Program-made: the position numbers and the translations under genes
DNA from: Candidatus Woesearchaeota archaeon
Lineage (GTDB): Archaea; Nanobdellota; Nanobdellia; Woesearchaeales; JAHWIC01
Assembly (NCBI GenBank): GCA_019322805.1
Contig: JAHWIC010000013.1
Span: 1-34,949 of the forward strand
Reading direction: 5' to 3'
DNA length: 34,949 nucleotides
Shown here: positions 20,331 to 28,754 of the stretch, piece by piece
How the letters are laid out: every line of letters begins with the position of its first letter
How positions within the stretch are numbered: position 1 is the stretch's first letter
The notes under the pieces: model-generated
Told to the model about the DNA's origin: nothing
Databases searched by the model: none
What the model saw: only the letters and a program-made list of their open reading frames with translations

Positions 20331-22919
20331 ATGATACAATTCATGGAAAAGCCGTATAAGGCAGAACAAGTAAGGAAAATACTTAATCCAGTTGTGGATA
20401 AGTGGTTTTTTAGCAGATTCAAAACCTTCTCACTGCCTCAGTTGTATGGTGTTATGGAGATTCATTCAAGGAATAATATCCTTGTTTCAGCTCCAACAGG
20501 AGCAACAAAGACTTTAACTGCGTTCTTATCTATTCTGAATGAGTTAATTGATTCTTCTGAAAAAGGAATTTTGCAGGATAAGATATATTGTGTTTATGTA
20601 AGTCCATTAAGGGCATTAAGCAATGATATTCATGTCAACCTTACTGAGCCATTAAAGGAAATGGAAGAATTAGCTGGAAAGAAGTTTGGCATTGGGGTTG
20701 CAGTAAGAACAGGTGATACTTCAACAAAAGAAAGAACTGCAATGCTGAAGAAACCGCCGCATATCTTGATAACAACTCCAGAATCATTAGCAATAATGTT
20801 AACTTCAATAAAATTCAGGGGTCATCTAAGGAATGTTGACTGGTTTATTGTCGATGAAATACATGCTTTGGCAGAGAATAAAAGAGGAGTTCATTTATCG
20901 TTATCAATGGAAAGATTATCTTATCTGACACCGCATACAACAAGGATTGGTCTGTCAGCTACAATAGCGCCTATAGAAGAGATAGCTAAATTCCTGGTTG
21001 GCTGCAAAAATGGAAAAGAAAATCCATGCAAGGTTGTTGATGTCCAGTTCTTGAAAAACATGGATTTAAAGGTTCTGAGCCCTGTTCCTGATTTGATTGA
21101 TACAGAACATGGCCAAATGCACCAGAGGATGTATGAATTAATAGACGATTTAATACAAAATCATAAGACAACTTTAATCTTCACAAATACAAGAGCAGCA
21201 ACTGAAAGGGTTGTAGACCATCTAAAAGAAAAATTTCCCAAGAATTATTCTGAGAACATCGGAGCTCACCACGGCTCTTTGTCAAAGAGATTAAGGCAAA
21301 CTATAGAGGGCAAACTGAGAAAAGGAGAGCTAAAGGTGATTGTAAGCAGCACATCATTAGAGCTGGGTATTGATATTGGCTATATTGATTTGGTTATCTG
21401 CTTAGGCTCTCCAAAATCAGTTGCAAGATTCCTGCAAAGAGCAGGCCGTTCTGGACATAGACTGCATGACACAGTTAAGGCAAGAATCATTGTTTTAGAC
21501 AGGGACGATTTAGTAGAGTGCGCTGTTTTATTGAAATCAGCTATTGAAAAGAAGATAGATAAAATCCATATCCCAACCAACTGCTTGGATGTCCTGGCAC
21601 AGCAGATAGATGGAATGGCTATTGAGCAAAAATGGGATTTAAACGAGTTATTCAAGGTAATAAAGCAGAGTTACTGCTACCATAAATTAGATAGAAAGGA
21701 TTTCATGGACGTTATCGATTACTTAGCTGGAAAATATATCAGCCTGGAAGACAGGCATATCTATGCTAAGATATGGCATGATGAAGAAACAAATATGATT
21801 GGAAGAAAAGGGAAAATGGGCAGAGTCATTTACATGACTAATGTTGGCACAATACCAGATGAAACAAAAATAAAAGTAAAGGTTGGTGATCAGATTGTTG
21901 GCTCAATTGATGAGGCTTTTTTAGAAAGATTACGCAGAGGAGATGTTTTTGTTTTAGGCGGGGATAAATACCAGTTCCTGTATGCAAAAGGAACAGTTGC
22001 TTTTGTAGCAGCTTCCACTTTCAGGCCGCCAACAATACCGTCCTGGTTCTCAGAAATGCTGCCTTTAAGCTTTGATTTAGCCTTGGATATTGGCAGATTC
22101 AGGAAATTAACAGGTGAAAAGTTCTGTTATGGAAAAAAGAAGGAAGAAATAAGCAAATTTATCAATGATTACCTCTATGTTGATAAGAATGGTGCTGAAT
22201 CTATATACAATTATTTCTATGAGCAGTATAATTATGCGCAGGTTCCATCAAATACAAGGATAATCGTGGAGCATTACAAAGATGACAGGGCAAACTATGC
22301 AATATTCCATTCATTATTCGGCAGAAGGGTCAATGACTGCTTAAGCAGGGCAGTAGCCTTTGCAGTTTCAAGAACACAGCACAAGGATGTTGAGATAAGT
22401 GTTAATGACAACGGTTTTTATATTGCTTCTGAGCAGAAAATTAACATAATGCCTGCTTTCAAACTGCTCAAATCAAAAGAGCTCAATAAAATAATGGACA
22501 TGGCAATTGACAGGACAGAGGTATTAAACAGACGCTTTAGGCACTGTGCAACAAGGGCTTTAATGATTTTAAGAAGCTATAAAGGCCATACAAAAAGGGT
22601 CGGAAGACAGCAGGTTGCGTCTACAATTTTAATTAATGCAGTAAAGCGAATTGACCCAGACTTTAGCATCCTAAAAGAAGCCCGGCGTGAGGTTTTAGAG
22701 GATTTGATGGATATAGAGAGTGCAAAAAAGGTTTTAGAGGATATTGAAAAAAAGAAAATAAAAGTGGAAGAGGCCAATACAACTATACCAAGTCCGTTTG
22801 CATTCAATTTAATAATACAGGGCTATACAGATGTTTTCAAGATAGAAGATAAAGTAGAATTCTTACGTAGAATGCATCAGAATGTTCTGGCTAAGATTTC
22901 ATTAAAGAAAAAGAAATAG
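20331..22919 (+). CDS. Lhr-type superfamily 2 DEIH-box helicase
   Basis: Large ATP-dependent helicase of the Lhr group, involved in DNA repair or RNA processing. The 862 residues show the motifs in order: Walker A APTGATKT (54-61), Ia SPLRALSND (91-99), Ib TTPES (148-152), DEIH (175-178), SAT (209-211), the SSTSLELGIDIG segment (339-350) and motif VI QRAGRSGHR (369-377). The remaining 480 residues contain the winged-helix and beta-barrel regions of the family. Walker A has Thr where Gly normally precedes the Lys-Thr pair. ATG at 20331 is the first start; another ATG at 20343 is possible. It is much shorter than bacterial Lhr (about 1,500 residues) and of usual archaeal length. Confidence 0.92.
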   Translation: MIQFMEKPYKAEQVRKILNPVVDKWFFSRFKTFSLPQLYGVMEIHSRNNILVSAPTGATKTLTAFLSILNELIDSSEKGILQDKIYCVYVSPLRALSNDIHVNLTEPLKEMEELAGKKFGIGVAVRTGDTSTKERTAMLKKPPHILITTPESLAIMLTSIKFRGHLRNVDWFIVDEIHALAENKRGVHLSLSMERLSYLTPHTTRIGLSATIAPIEEIAKFLVGCKNGKENPCKVVDVQFLKNMDLKVLSPVPDLIDTEHGQMHQRMYELIDDLIQNHKTTLIFTNTRAATERVVDHLKEKFPKNYSENIGAHHGSLSKRLRQTIEGKLRKGELKVIVSSTSLELGIDIGYIDLVICLGSPKSVARFLQRAGRSGHRLHDTVKARIIVLDRDDLVECAVLLKSAIEKKIDKIHIPTNCLDVLAQQIDGMAIEQKWDLNELFKVIKQSYCYHKLDRKDFMDVIDYLAGKYISLEDRHIYAKIWHDEETNMIGRKGKMGRVIYMTNVGTIPDETKIKVKVGDQIVGSIDEAFLERLRRGDVFVLGGDKYQFLYAKGTVAFVAASTFRPPTIPSWFSEMLPLSFDLALDIGRFRKLTGEKFCYGKKKEEISKFINDYLYVDKNGAESIYNYFYEQYNYAQVPSNTRIIVEHYKDDRANYAIFHSLFGRRVNDCLSRAVAFAVSRTQHKDVEISVNDNGFYIASEQKINIMPAFKLLKSKELNKIMDMAIDRTEVLNRRFRHCATRALMILRSYKGHTKRVGRQQVASTILINAVKRIDPDFSILKEARREVLEDLMDIESAKKVLEDIEKKKIKVEEANTTIPSPFAFNLIIQGYTDVFKIEDKVEFLRRMHQNVLAKISLKKKK

Positions 22920-22950
22920 ATTTAAATAAATCAAATATAAGTTACATTCT

Positions 22951-23508
22951 ATGATAATCGGCGTTACAGGCAGCTTTGCCTCAGGAAAGACAACAGCAGC
23001 AAATATGTTCAGGGAACTAGGTTACTCTGTAATTGATGCAGATAAAATAGGTCATGATATTCTCAAGAAAGAAGCTTATGGCAAGGTTGTAAAAGCATTC
23101 GGTAAAGAAATTCTTAAGAAAAATAAGCAAATCAATAGAAAAAACCTTGGAAATAGGGTATTTAATGATAAAAATCAGTTAAAAAAACTCAATAAAATAA
23201 CCCATCCGATAATTTTTAAAAAAATTAGAGAGAGAATTAAAAAAATAAAATCAAAAAAAATAATCATTGATGCTGCTGTTTTAATAGAAGCAAAATGGTA
23301 TAAGGTTTGTGATAAGGTTGTTGTTATTAAGATCAATAAAAGTAATCAATTGAAAAGGGCAAAAAACAAGGAATATGCTGAATCAATAATAAAAAACCAA
23401 TTGCCTCAAAATAAAAAACTTAAATATGCTGATTTTGTAGTCGATAATAATAAATCCTTAAATAACGCAAGAAAACAGATAATTGGCATATTGGAATCCT
23501 TTAATTAA
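22951..23508 (+). CDS. coaE: dephospho-CoA kinase, bacterial CoaE type
   Basis: Last step of coenzyme A synthesis, phosphorylating the 3' hydroxyl of dephospho-CoA with ATP. The 185 residues begin with a P-loop (GSFASGKTT, residues 7-15), then VIDADKIGHDIL, RVFNDKNQLKKLNKITHPII and KKIIIDAAVLIEAKWYKVCD. These are CoaE family marks; many archaea instead use an unrelated GTP-dependent enzyme. The sequence is extremely A-rich, with lysine and asparagine runs. It precedes a membrane protein gene and coaD on the same strand. Confidence 0.88.
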   Translation: MIIGVTGSFASGKTTAANMFRELGYSVIDADKIGHDILKKEAYGKVVKAFGKEILKKNKQINRKNLGNRVFNDKNQLKKLNKITHPIIFKKIRERIKKIKSKKIIIDAAVLIEAKWYKVCDKVVVIKINKSNQLKRAKNKEYAESIIKNQLPQNKKLKYADFVVDNNKSLNNARKQIIGILESFN

Positions 23509-23547
23509 AGCAAAACATTTAAATATATATAATCAGAACTCAATAAT

Positions 23548-23859
23548 ATGAAAATGAAAAAATCAATACTCAAAAAAATGCATGAAATGCCTATGCCGAT
23601 GAAGAAGATGCATCCTCACAGGAAAAAGATAGTCTTTGAGGGGGTGATGGTGTCTTTGCCGTTAGCTGCTACGTTTGTCTGGTACAGTTTCCTTATACTC
23701 TCTTCAACACCAGTAGCGGGCGCTGGAGCAAGGTTTGCGCCAAGCAAGATAGAAACACTGGTGCTGTTCATTCTGCTGTTCATTGTTGCCTACTCTATAT
23801 TTCTTGTATTTGAGATAAGGCACCTAAAGAGGAGATGGGATAAAGCCGGTAAAAAATGA
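23548..23859 (+). CDS. small two-pass membrane protein with Met/His-rich N-terminus
   Basis: Not recognised. 103 residues: a basic N-terminus with eight methionines and three histidines in its first 24 residues (MHEMPMPMKKMHPHRKK), a first membrane span at about 32-52 (VSLPLAATFVWYSFLIL), a short loop, a second span at about 69-89 (TLVLFILLFIVAYSIFLVF), and a basic tail. The positive-inside rule places both ends in the cytoplasm. A TATA-like TTTAAATATA lies about 30 bases upstream. Its stop overlaps the coaD start by four bases (ATGA). A metal-binding role for the Met/His segment is only a guess. Confidence 0.75.
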   Translation: MKMKKSILKKMHEMPMPMKKMHPHRKKIVFEGVMVSLPLAATFVWYSFLILSSTPVAGAGARFAPSKIETLVLFILLFIVAYSIFLVFEIRHLKRRWDKAGKK

Positions 23860-24335
23860 AGGTTGCTGTTTATCCTGGTTCTTTTGACCCTGTTACAAAC
23901 GGTCACTTGGATGTTATAAAGAGAGCATTAAAGATATTTGGTAGGGTGATAATCGCAGTGGGAGAAAACCCCCAGAAAAAGACCTTGTTCTCAGTTGAGG
24001 AAAGAGTAGCGATGTTAAAAGCAGCTACAAAAAAGATAAAAAATGTGGAGGTTGAGCATTTTAATGGGTTACTGATCACCTATGCTAAGAAGAAAAATGC
24101 TTCAGCAGTTATACGCGGATTAAGAGCTGTTTCTGACTTTGAGAATGAGCTGCAATTAGCATTGATGAACAGGAAGATGGACCCAAAGATAGAGACGGTA
24201 TTTATAATGACAAGAGGAATGTACTGCTATCTTAGTGCATCAATAGTTAAAGAAGCTGCCTGCTTAGGCGGAAACCTTAAAGGCATGGTGCCGCCCATAG
24301 TGCAGAAGAAGTTAAAAGAGAAATATAAAGCTTAG
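23856..24335 (+). CDS. coaD: phosphopantetheine adenylyltransferase, bacterial CoaD type
   Basis: Adds AMP to 4'-phosphopantetheine, giving dephospho-CoA, the substrate of the CoaE encoded just upstream. The 159 residues match bacterial CoaD along the whole length: YPGSFDPVTNGHLDVIKRAL with the catalytic His17, FSVEERVAMLKAA, VIRGLRAVSDFENELQLALM and YLSASIVKEAACLGG. Archaea usually have a distant COG1019-type enzyme, so this and CoaE form a bacterial-style pair. It overlaps the membrane protein gene (ATGA) and, by four bases, the convergent aminomutase gene. Confidence 0.94.
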   Translation: MKVAVYPGSFDPVTNGHLDVIKRALKIFGRVIIAVGENPQKKTLFSVEERVAMLKAATKKIKNVEVEHFNGLLITYAKKKNASAVIRGLRAVSDFENELQLALMNRKMDPKIETVFIMTRGMYCYLSASIVKEAACLGGNLKGMVPPIVQKKLKEKYKA

Positions 24336-25456
24336 TAGTCAATCAACCTGGTTTGTTTCTCTTTCCTTGGCTCAGGGTACCAGAATATCCTGCCTTCGTA
24401 ATTCTTTAGCTTTACTCCAGTTTTCTTGTGCTCTGCATACTTGGGCAGTATGGGAATCTTTCCGCCGCCGCCAGGGCTGTCAATTATGTAATGGGGCACG
24501 CACATTCCAGAGGTAAAGCCAACCAAACTTTTGATAATATCAAGACCAGCCTTAACCCTTGTCCTGAAGTGGTTAGTTCCTTTTGTCAGGTCTGCCTGGT
24601 ATATATAATATGGCTTGACCCTGACAGTAAGCAGCTTCTGGACAAGCTCCTTCATTACCTTAGGTGTATCGTTAACGCCCTTTAACAAAACACTCTGGTT
24701 GCCAACAGGTATTCCAGCATCAGCAAGCATCTCGCAGGCTTTCTTTGCTTCTTTTGTAATTTCTCTTGGATGATTAAAGTGGGTATTGATATACAATGGC
24801 TGGTAGCTCTGAAGCATATCACAAAGCTCTTTAGTTATTCTTTGAGGCAGAGTGCATGGCGCCCTTGTACCTATCCTTATTATCTGAACATGTTTTATCT
24901 TCCTTATCTCGCTTAAGATAAACTGCAGACTCCTTGTCGGAAGCAGTAAAGGATCTCCGCCTGATAAAAGAACATCTCTCACCTCTTTATGCTCCCTTAT
25001 ATAATCTATTCCGACCATTAATTGTTTGCGGGTCATTGCTTTGTATGCAACCCCCACCTTGCGCTTACGCGTGCAGAACCTGCAGTACATCGGGCATTGG
25101 TTGCTGACCAAAAGCAATACCCTGTCAGGGTATCTATGGGTTAAACCTGGAACAGGGCTGTCCACCTCTTCATGAAGAGGGTCTTCTAAGCCGGTTGAAT
25201 CCATTAACTCCATCTTATCCGGGATACACTGCCTCCATATTACATCCTCTTTTGTTCTTATCAGGCTTAGATAATAAGGATTAATCTTCATCGGATATTT
25301 CTTGATTACAGCCTTAATCTCCTCTACATCAATATCGCACTTGCATATAGAATTTAGTTCATCAACATCAGTGATGCTTTTTTCCAAAAGCTCTTTCCAC
25401 AGGATATTCTCATCCTTTGTTTCGATTATTATCTGGTCTTTCTCTATTAATGGCAT
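24332..25456 (-). CDS. kamA: lysine 2,3-aminomutase
   Basis: Radical SAM, PLP-dependent enzyme converting L-lysine to L-beta-lysine. The CxxxCxxC cluster is Cys121, Cys125 and Cys128 (CPMYCRFCTRKR); SGGDPLLLP follows. Lys333 in PGGGGKIP is the PLP lysine, and Asp289 (YQADL) and Asp326 (IDSPGGGGK) match the substrate-binding aspartates. All six positions keep a constant offset of four from the clostridial enzyme (C125, C129, C132, D293, D330, K337), so lysine specificity is well supported over the related EpmB. It is third in an operon, two bases after an ATP-grasp ligase. No beta-lysine acetyltransferase (AblB) is visible here, so the product probably goes elsewhere. Confidence 0.93.
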   Translation of the reverse strand: MPLIEKDQIIIETKDENILWKELLEKSITDVDELNSICKCDIDVEEIKAVIKKYPMKINPYYLSLIRTKEDVIWRQCIPDKMELMDSTGLEDPLHEEVDSPVPGLTHRYPDRVLLLVSNQCPMYCRFCTRKRKVGVAYKAMTRKQLMVGIDYIREHKEVRDVLLSGGDPLLLPTRSLQFILSEIRKIKHVQIIRIGTRAPCTLPQRITKELCDMLQSYQPLYINTHFNHPREITKEAKKACEMLADAGIPVGNQSVLLKGVNDTPKVMKELVQKLLTVRVKPYYIYQADLTKGTNHFRTRVKAGLDIIKSLVGFTSGMCVPHYIIDSPGGGGKIPILPKYAEHKKTGVKLKNYEGRIFWYPEPRKEKQTRLIDY

Positions 25457-25458
25457 CC

Positions 25459-26493
25459 CTATACCCCCTCTACCTTAATATTAATCTTTGATTTTATTCC
25501 ATTTTTTTCCATAGCTGATCTCAAAATGGAATCTATCAAATCAGCATAAGACATTCCAGCTGCTTGGGCCATTCTTGCCAGACCGGCATCAGCAGATATA
25601 TCCGGATTAGGGTTAACCTCCAGGACATAAGGATTCCCATCTTTGTCTATCCTGAAATCAATCCTGCCATAATCCTCGCAGCCCATTAATGTATATGCCT
25701 TTAATGCAATCTTCCTCAGCTTGTCTGCAAGCTTTTCATCAATTTCAGCAGGACATTGAGGTGGTGTATTCTTATAATAATCACTTTCCTCAAGCCATTT
25801 CGCAGAGTATGTGCATATATTTGGAAGGTCATCTGACAGCTTGTCAAATAATATCTCGGATATTGGCAAGGCGACAGGATTCCTACCGCCAATAACGCCA
25901 ACATTAGCCTCTCTTCCGTCAATAAACTCTTCTACTAATGCGGGCTGTTTATACACGTCTAATGTTAAAAACACTCTGCGCATTAATTCTTCTTCAGAAT
26001 TAACTATTGATTCCTTTTTTATTCCAATGCTCGCATCTTCACTGACCGGCTTAACAATAAGAGGGAACCTGAGTTTTTTATCCAGCTGCACCCTTAAAGA
26101 ATTGAAGACCTGGAACCTTGGTGTTGGTATTTTGTGGAAAGAAAGTATCTCTTTTGTTCTTGCTTTATTAAGGCAGATAGCTAGGGTTTTATAACCAGAG
26201 CCTGTATAGGGAATCTTCAATATATCAAGCATTGCAGGCACGTGAGGCTCAAAAGAGCTTATATTAAAAAATCCGTCGTCGCAGAGATTAAACACAATAT
26301 CAATTTCATCCTTTAGCTTTCTTAGTTTTTCAAACATATCCAGATTAACATAAATCCTGTTAGTATCATGTTCCAGAGACCTCAATGCCTCTTCTACAGC
26401 TATAACATTATCTTCCTGGTCTCTTCCCTCGAAATCAACTGCTAGACCAGCACCCTCCTGTCTCAAACTTGTGTAAAGCAAACCAATATTCAT
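25459..26493 (-). CDS. ATP-grasp ligase, D-Ala-D-Ala ligase-like (copy 1)
   Basis: Predicted ligase that activates a carboxylate with ATP and joins it to an amine. The frame opens at a GTG (26502), but the ATG at 26493 forms an ATGA overlap with the upstream gene and gives the natural start MNIGLLYTSLRQEGAG. Domains resemble Ddl: KIPYTGSGYKTLAICLNKAR, FPLIVKPVSEDASIGI (ATP lysine; the usual GSS loop reads DAS), VEEFIDGREANVGVI, and YGRIDFRIDKDGNPYVLEVN with the Mg2+ ligands, then NPDISADAG. It is paralogous to the next gene upstream. The substrate is unknown; its neighbour KamA suggests beta-lysine. Cell-wall D-alanine ligation is unlikely in an archaeon. Confidence 0.85.
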   Translation of the reverse strand: MNIGLLYTSLRQEGAGLAVDFEGRDQEDNVIAVEEALRSLEHDTNRIYVNLDMFEKLRKLKDEIDIVFNLCDDGFFNISSFEPHVPAMLDILKIPYTGSGYKTLAICLNKARTKEILSFHKIPTPRFQVFNSLRVQLDKKLRFPLIVKPVSEDASIGIKKESIVNSEEELMRRVFLTLDVYKQPALVEEFIDGREANVGVIGGRNPVALPISEILFDKLSDDLPNICTYSAKWLEESDYYKNTPPQCPAEIDEKLADKLRKIALKAYTLMGCEDYGRIDFRIDKDGNPYVLEVNPNPDISADAGLARMAQAAGMSYADLIDSILRSAMEKNGIKSKINIKVEGV

Positions 26494-27524
26494 TTTGCAC
26501 ACTTATACCTTTTTAAGGCAAGATTCAGAACTTCGTTAATGATATCATCATAACCCATACCAGCTGTAAAAGCTGCTCGTGGAAACCTGGAATTCTCTTT
26601 TGGGTCAGGTATCATTCCAGGCAGTGCATTTAATTCAAGTATATACGGGATGCCGCTTCTGACTCTTATATCAATCCTGCACCAGTCCTTGCAGCCCAGG
26701 ACCCTATAAGCATCCAAGCAGACCTTTTTTATCTTTGATTCGAGTTTCTTTGATAGTTTTGCAGGGCAGATCAATGGATCATGCTCGCTTTTAGGATTGT
26801 CATAAATCCATTTTGCTTCATAGGAATCAAACTTGTTCATATGCCCGGGCAGATTATTAAATTTTATCTCGACAATAGGAAGTATCCTTGGGTCATCATT
26901 TCCCAGAATTCCGACAGTAAATTCCCTGCATGCAATAAATTCTTCAACAATTGCTGGCTGCTCATAATCCCTTATCATATTCCCTACCCTGCATCTTAGC
27001 TCATTTTCGTTATTTACCAGAGAATTGTTTTTTATTCCTTTGCTTGAGCCTTCCCTTAACGGCTTTACTATCAAGGGAAATTTTAGGTTGGAATTTAATT
27101 TTTCAGATGAATTATTAAACACCTGAAATTTGGGAGTAGGAATCCTGTGATACTTTAGAATCTCCTTTGTCCTTGCTTTATCAAGGGTTAAAGCAAGCGT
27201 TAAAGGACCGGAGCCAGTGTAGGGAATCCCCAATAATTCGCAAATCGCAGGGATAAATGACTCGCGGCTTTCGCCCTTAAGACCTTCTGCAATGTTAAAA
27301 ACAATGTCTATCCTATCCTTTAGCTTTTTTAATTTTGAGTAGGCTTTTTCATCAGCCTCAACCAGAATTACGCTGTGACCTGCAGACTTAAGAGCTTTTG
27401 AGATGCCTTGGATTGTTTCATCTGCATCGAATTCTGCATATAAATCCTCAGGTTCCCCACTTTTTGGAGAGGCATCCTTTTTTTTGTTAAAAGTCAACGC
27501 TACTGTTAAGCTCTCTGTAGTCAC
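26490..27524 (-). CDS. ATP-grasp ligase, D-Ala-D-Ala ligase-like (copy 2)
   Basis: First gene of the ligase-ligase-aminomutase operon; 344 residues from a GTG start at 27524, supported by GGGGTGG six bases upstream. It parallels copy 1: LGIPYTGSGPLTLALTLDKA, HRIPTPKFQVFN, FPLIVKPLREGSSKGI (here with the standard GSS loop), VEEFIACREFTVGILG and DWCRIDIRVRSGIPYILELN followed by ALPGM. The last part is closer to true Ddl (ELNxxPGM) than copy 1, so the two may have different substrates or act in sequence. A long N-terminal insertion (about residues 14-32) is acidic. Confidence 0.85.
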   Translation of the reverse strand: MTTESLTVALTFNKKKDASPKSGEPEDLYAEFDADETIQGISKALKSAGHSVILVEADEKAYSKLKKLKDRIDIVFNIAEGLKGESRESFIPAICELLGIPYTGSGPLTLALTLDKARTKEILKYHRIPTPKFQVFNNSSEKLNSNLKFPLIVKPLREGSSKGIKNNSLVNNENELRCRVGNMIRDYEQPAIVEEFIACREFTVGILGNDDPRILPIVEIKFNNLPGHMNKFDSYEAKWIYDNPKSEHDPLICPAKLSKKLESKIKKVCLDAYRVLGCKDWCRIDIRVRSGIPYILELNALPGMIPDPKENSRFPRAAFTAGMGYDDIINEVLNLALKRYKCAK

Positions 27525-27540
27525 CAGATGCCACCCCTGG

Positions 27541-27858
27541 TAAAAAACAAAGTTGTTTGAATCATCTCTTTTTCGTGTGAAATTTGTAAAAACCTTTGCG
27601 CAGAATTGGTATTTAAATGTTTTTATTTTGTTATCTTTCCGACGACAAAATTGCTGAAAATTTTAGTTTTTTTAATTATTTTTTTAAGAAAATTTTTATT
27701 TTTTTAATTTCTCGTCGATAAAATGAATTTATTTTTTAGAAGAAATTTAATTTTTATTTTAAAATTGAAAAAAATATTTTATTTTTGGCAGATCATTTTT
27801 TCAATGAAAAATTTATTTCTGATGATTATTTTTTCAATGATTAATTATTTTCTACTGA
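27541..27858. other. very AT-rich intergenic region with promoter and short repeats
   Basis: No convincing gene. A TATA box (minus strand ATTTAAATACC, about 27608-27618) would start the ligase operon near 27590. The rest is A/T homopolymer-like sequence. CGACGA (27640-27645) and TCGTCG (27712-27717) form an inverted pair; ATTTTTTCAATGA occurs twice (27795-27807 and 27828-27840), and the first is part of a TCATT/AATGA hairpin. Confidence 0.6.
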
Positions 27859-28449
27859 TTAAATAATTCTCGAAAGAACCAAGCCGGCAATAGCCCCTAT
27901 TATCAAGCCCAAAGCAAAATCTCCCACTGTTATATTCCGAAACACCTGGCGTTCCAGCAATGTTTTTCCTTCATCTACAATCTCTGGCGCTTCTATTATA
28001 TCCACATCAGGCGCTGTTTCTTCTTCCTTTATTTCCTCCCCAGAGTCTGCTCCCTCCTCTTCTGGCTCTGGCTGCGCTGGAGTTTTTTCAGCCTTTGCTG
28101 TCTTCCTTTTCCTCGCCTTCCTAGCTGGAGCTTTCTTTGCAGGTTTTGCTTCAATCGCCTTTACCTCTTTCCTTACCCTCTCTAATTCTTCAATCCTTGC
28201 TTTAAGCAGTTCTGCCATCTCTTTCTTTGTTCTAGCCTCTAAAAGGCTCTTAGCAAGCTCATTATCCTTATGTATATCCCTAACCCAGTTATGGAAATCA
28301 TTCTTAAAATCATTTACATGGTGATTAAAGGTAATGTCATCCATGCCTTTAACAGAATTATAGAGCTCTCTGATGTTCCTTATCCTAGCGCCGTTTTTAG
28401 CGATGAAATGATGATTAGGGTGGACATCCCCCAACAATGCCCTTTCCAT
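27859..28449 (-). CDS. DUF5752-like protein with C-terminal membrane anchor (paralogue C)
   Basis: Last of three tandem paralogues. Residues about 8-70 carry the shared domain: DVHPNHHFIAKNGARIRNIR, then TFNHHVNDFKNDFHNWV and a helix with ELAKSLLEARTKKEM. A coiled region (about 71-100) follows, then a K/A/P and E-rich disordered linker (about 100-165) and a final hydrophobic span of about 18 residues (GDFALGLIIGAIAGLVLSRI). Topology would be a cytoplasmic domain tethered to the membrane by a flexible stalk. I assign DUF5752 from memory of the HH-N-NDFxxW core, so treat the family name as probable. Confidence 0.75.
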   Translation of the reverse strand: MERALLGDVHPNHHFIAKNGARIRNIRELYNSVKGMDDITFNHHVNDFKNDFHNWVRDIHKDNELAKSLLEARTKKEMAELLKARIEELERVRKEVKAIEAKPAKKAPARKARKRKTAKAEKTPAQPEPEEEGADSGEEIKEEETAPDVDIIEAPEIVDEGKTLLERQVFRNITVGDFALGLIIGAIAGLVLSRII

Positions 28450-28456
28450 TTTTTCC

Positions 28457-28753
28457 TTAACCGGCTGTTTTCTTGAGCAGCTTAACCCGCTTATTTATCT
28501 CATCAATCATTGCTTTCTTTGTTTTAAGCTTGGAGACCTTGCTTGCAAGAGCAGCATCTCCCACAACATGCTTTATCCATTCGCTAAAGTCATTCTTCCC
28601 AGTGTTTACATGGTGCATGAATGTTTCTTCTTTCATTCTTTTTAAAGCAGTCGGCAGCTGCCTTATGTTTTTTACTATCGGACCCCTGTTGACCCAGAAG
28701 CACTGCTCTGGTGCAACATCGCCTAACATCCTTTTTGCATGCTCTTTTTTCAT
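28457..28753 (-). CDS. DUF5752-like protein (paralogue B)
   Basis: A 98-residue protein consisting of little more than the shared domain: GDVAPEQCFWVNRGPIVKNI, ALKRMKEETFMHHVNTGKND and FSEWIKHVVGDAALASKV, followed by a lysine-rich helix. There is no membrane segment. It lies one base after paralogue A and seven bases before paralogue C, so the three are co-transcribed. Function unknown; the conserved His-His-Val-Asn and Asn-Asp-Phe-x-x-Trp residues are the likely functional core. Confidence 0.75.
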   Translation of the reverse strand: MKKEHAKRMLGDVAPEQCFWVNRGPIVKNIRQLPTALKRMKEETFMHHVNTGKNDFSEWIKHVVGDAALASKVSKLKTKKAMIDEINKRVKLLKKTAG

Positions 28754-28754
28754 T

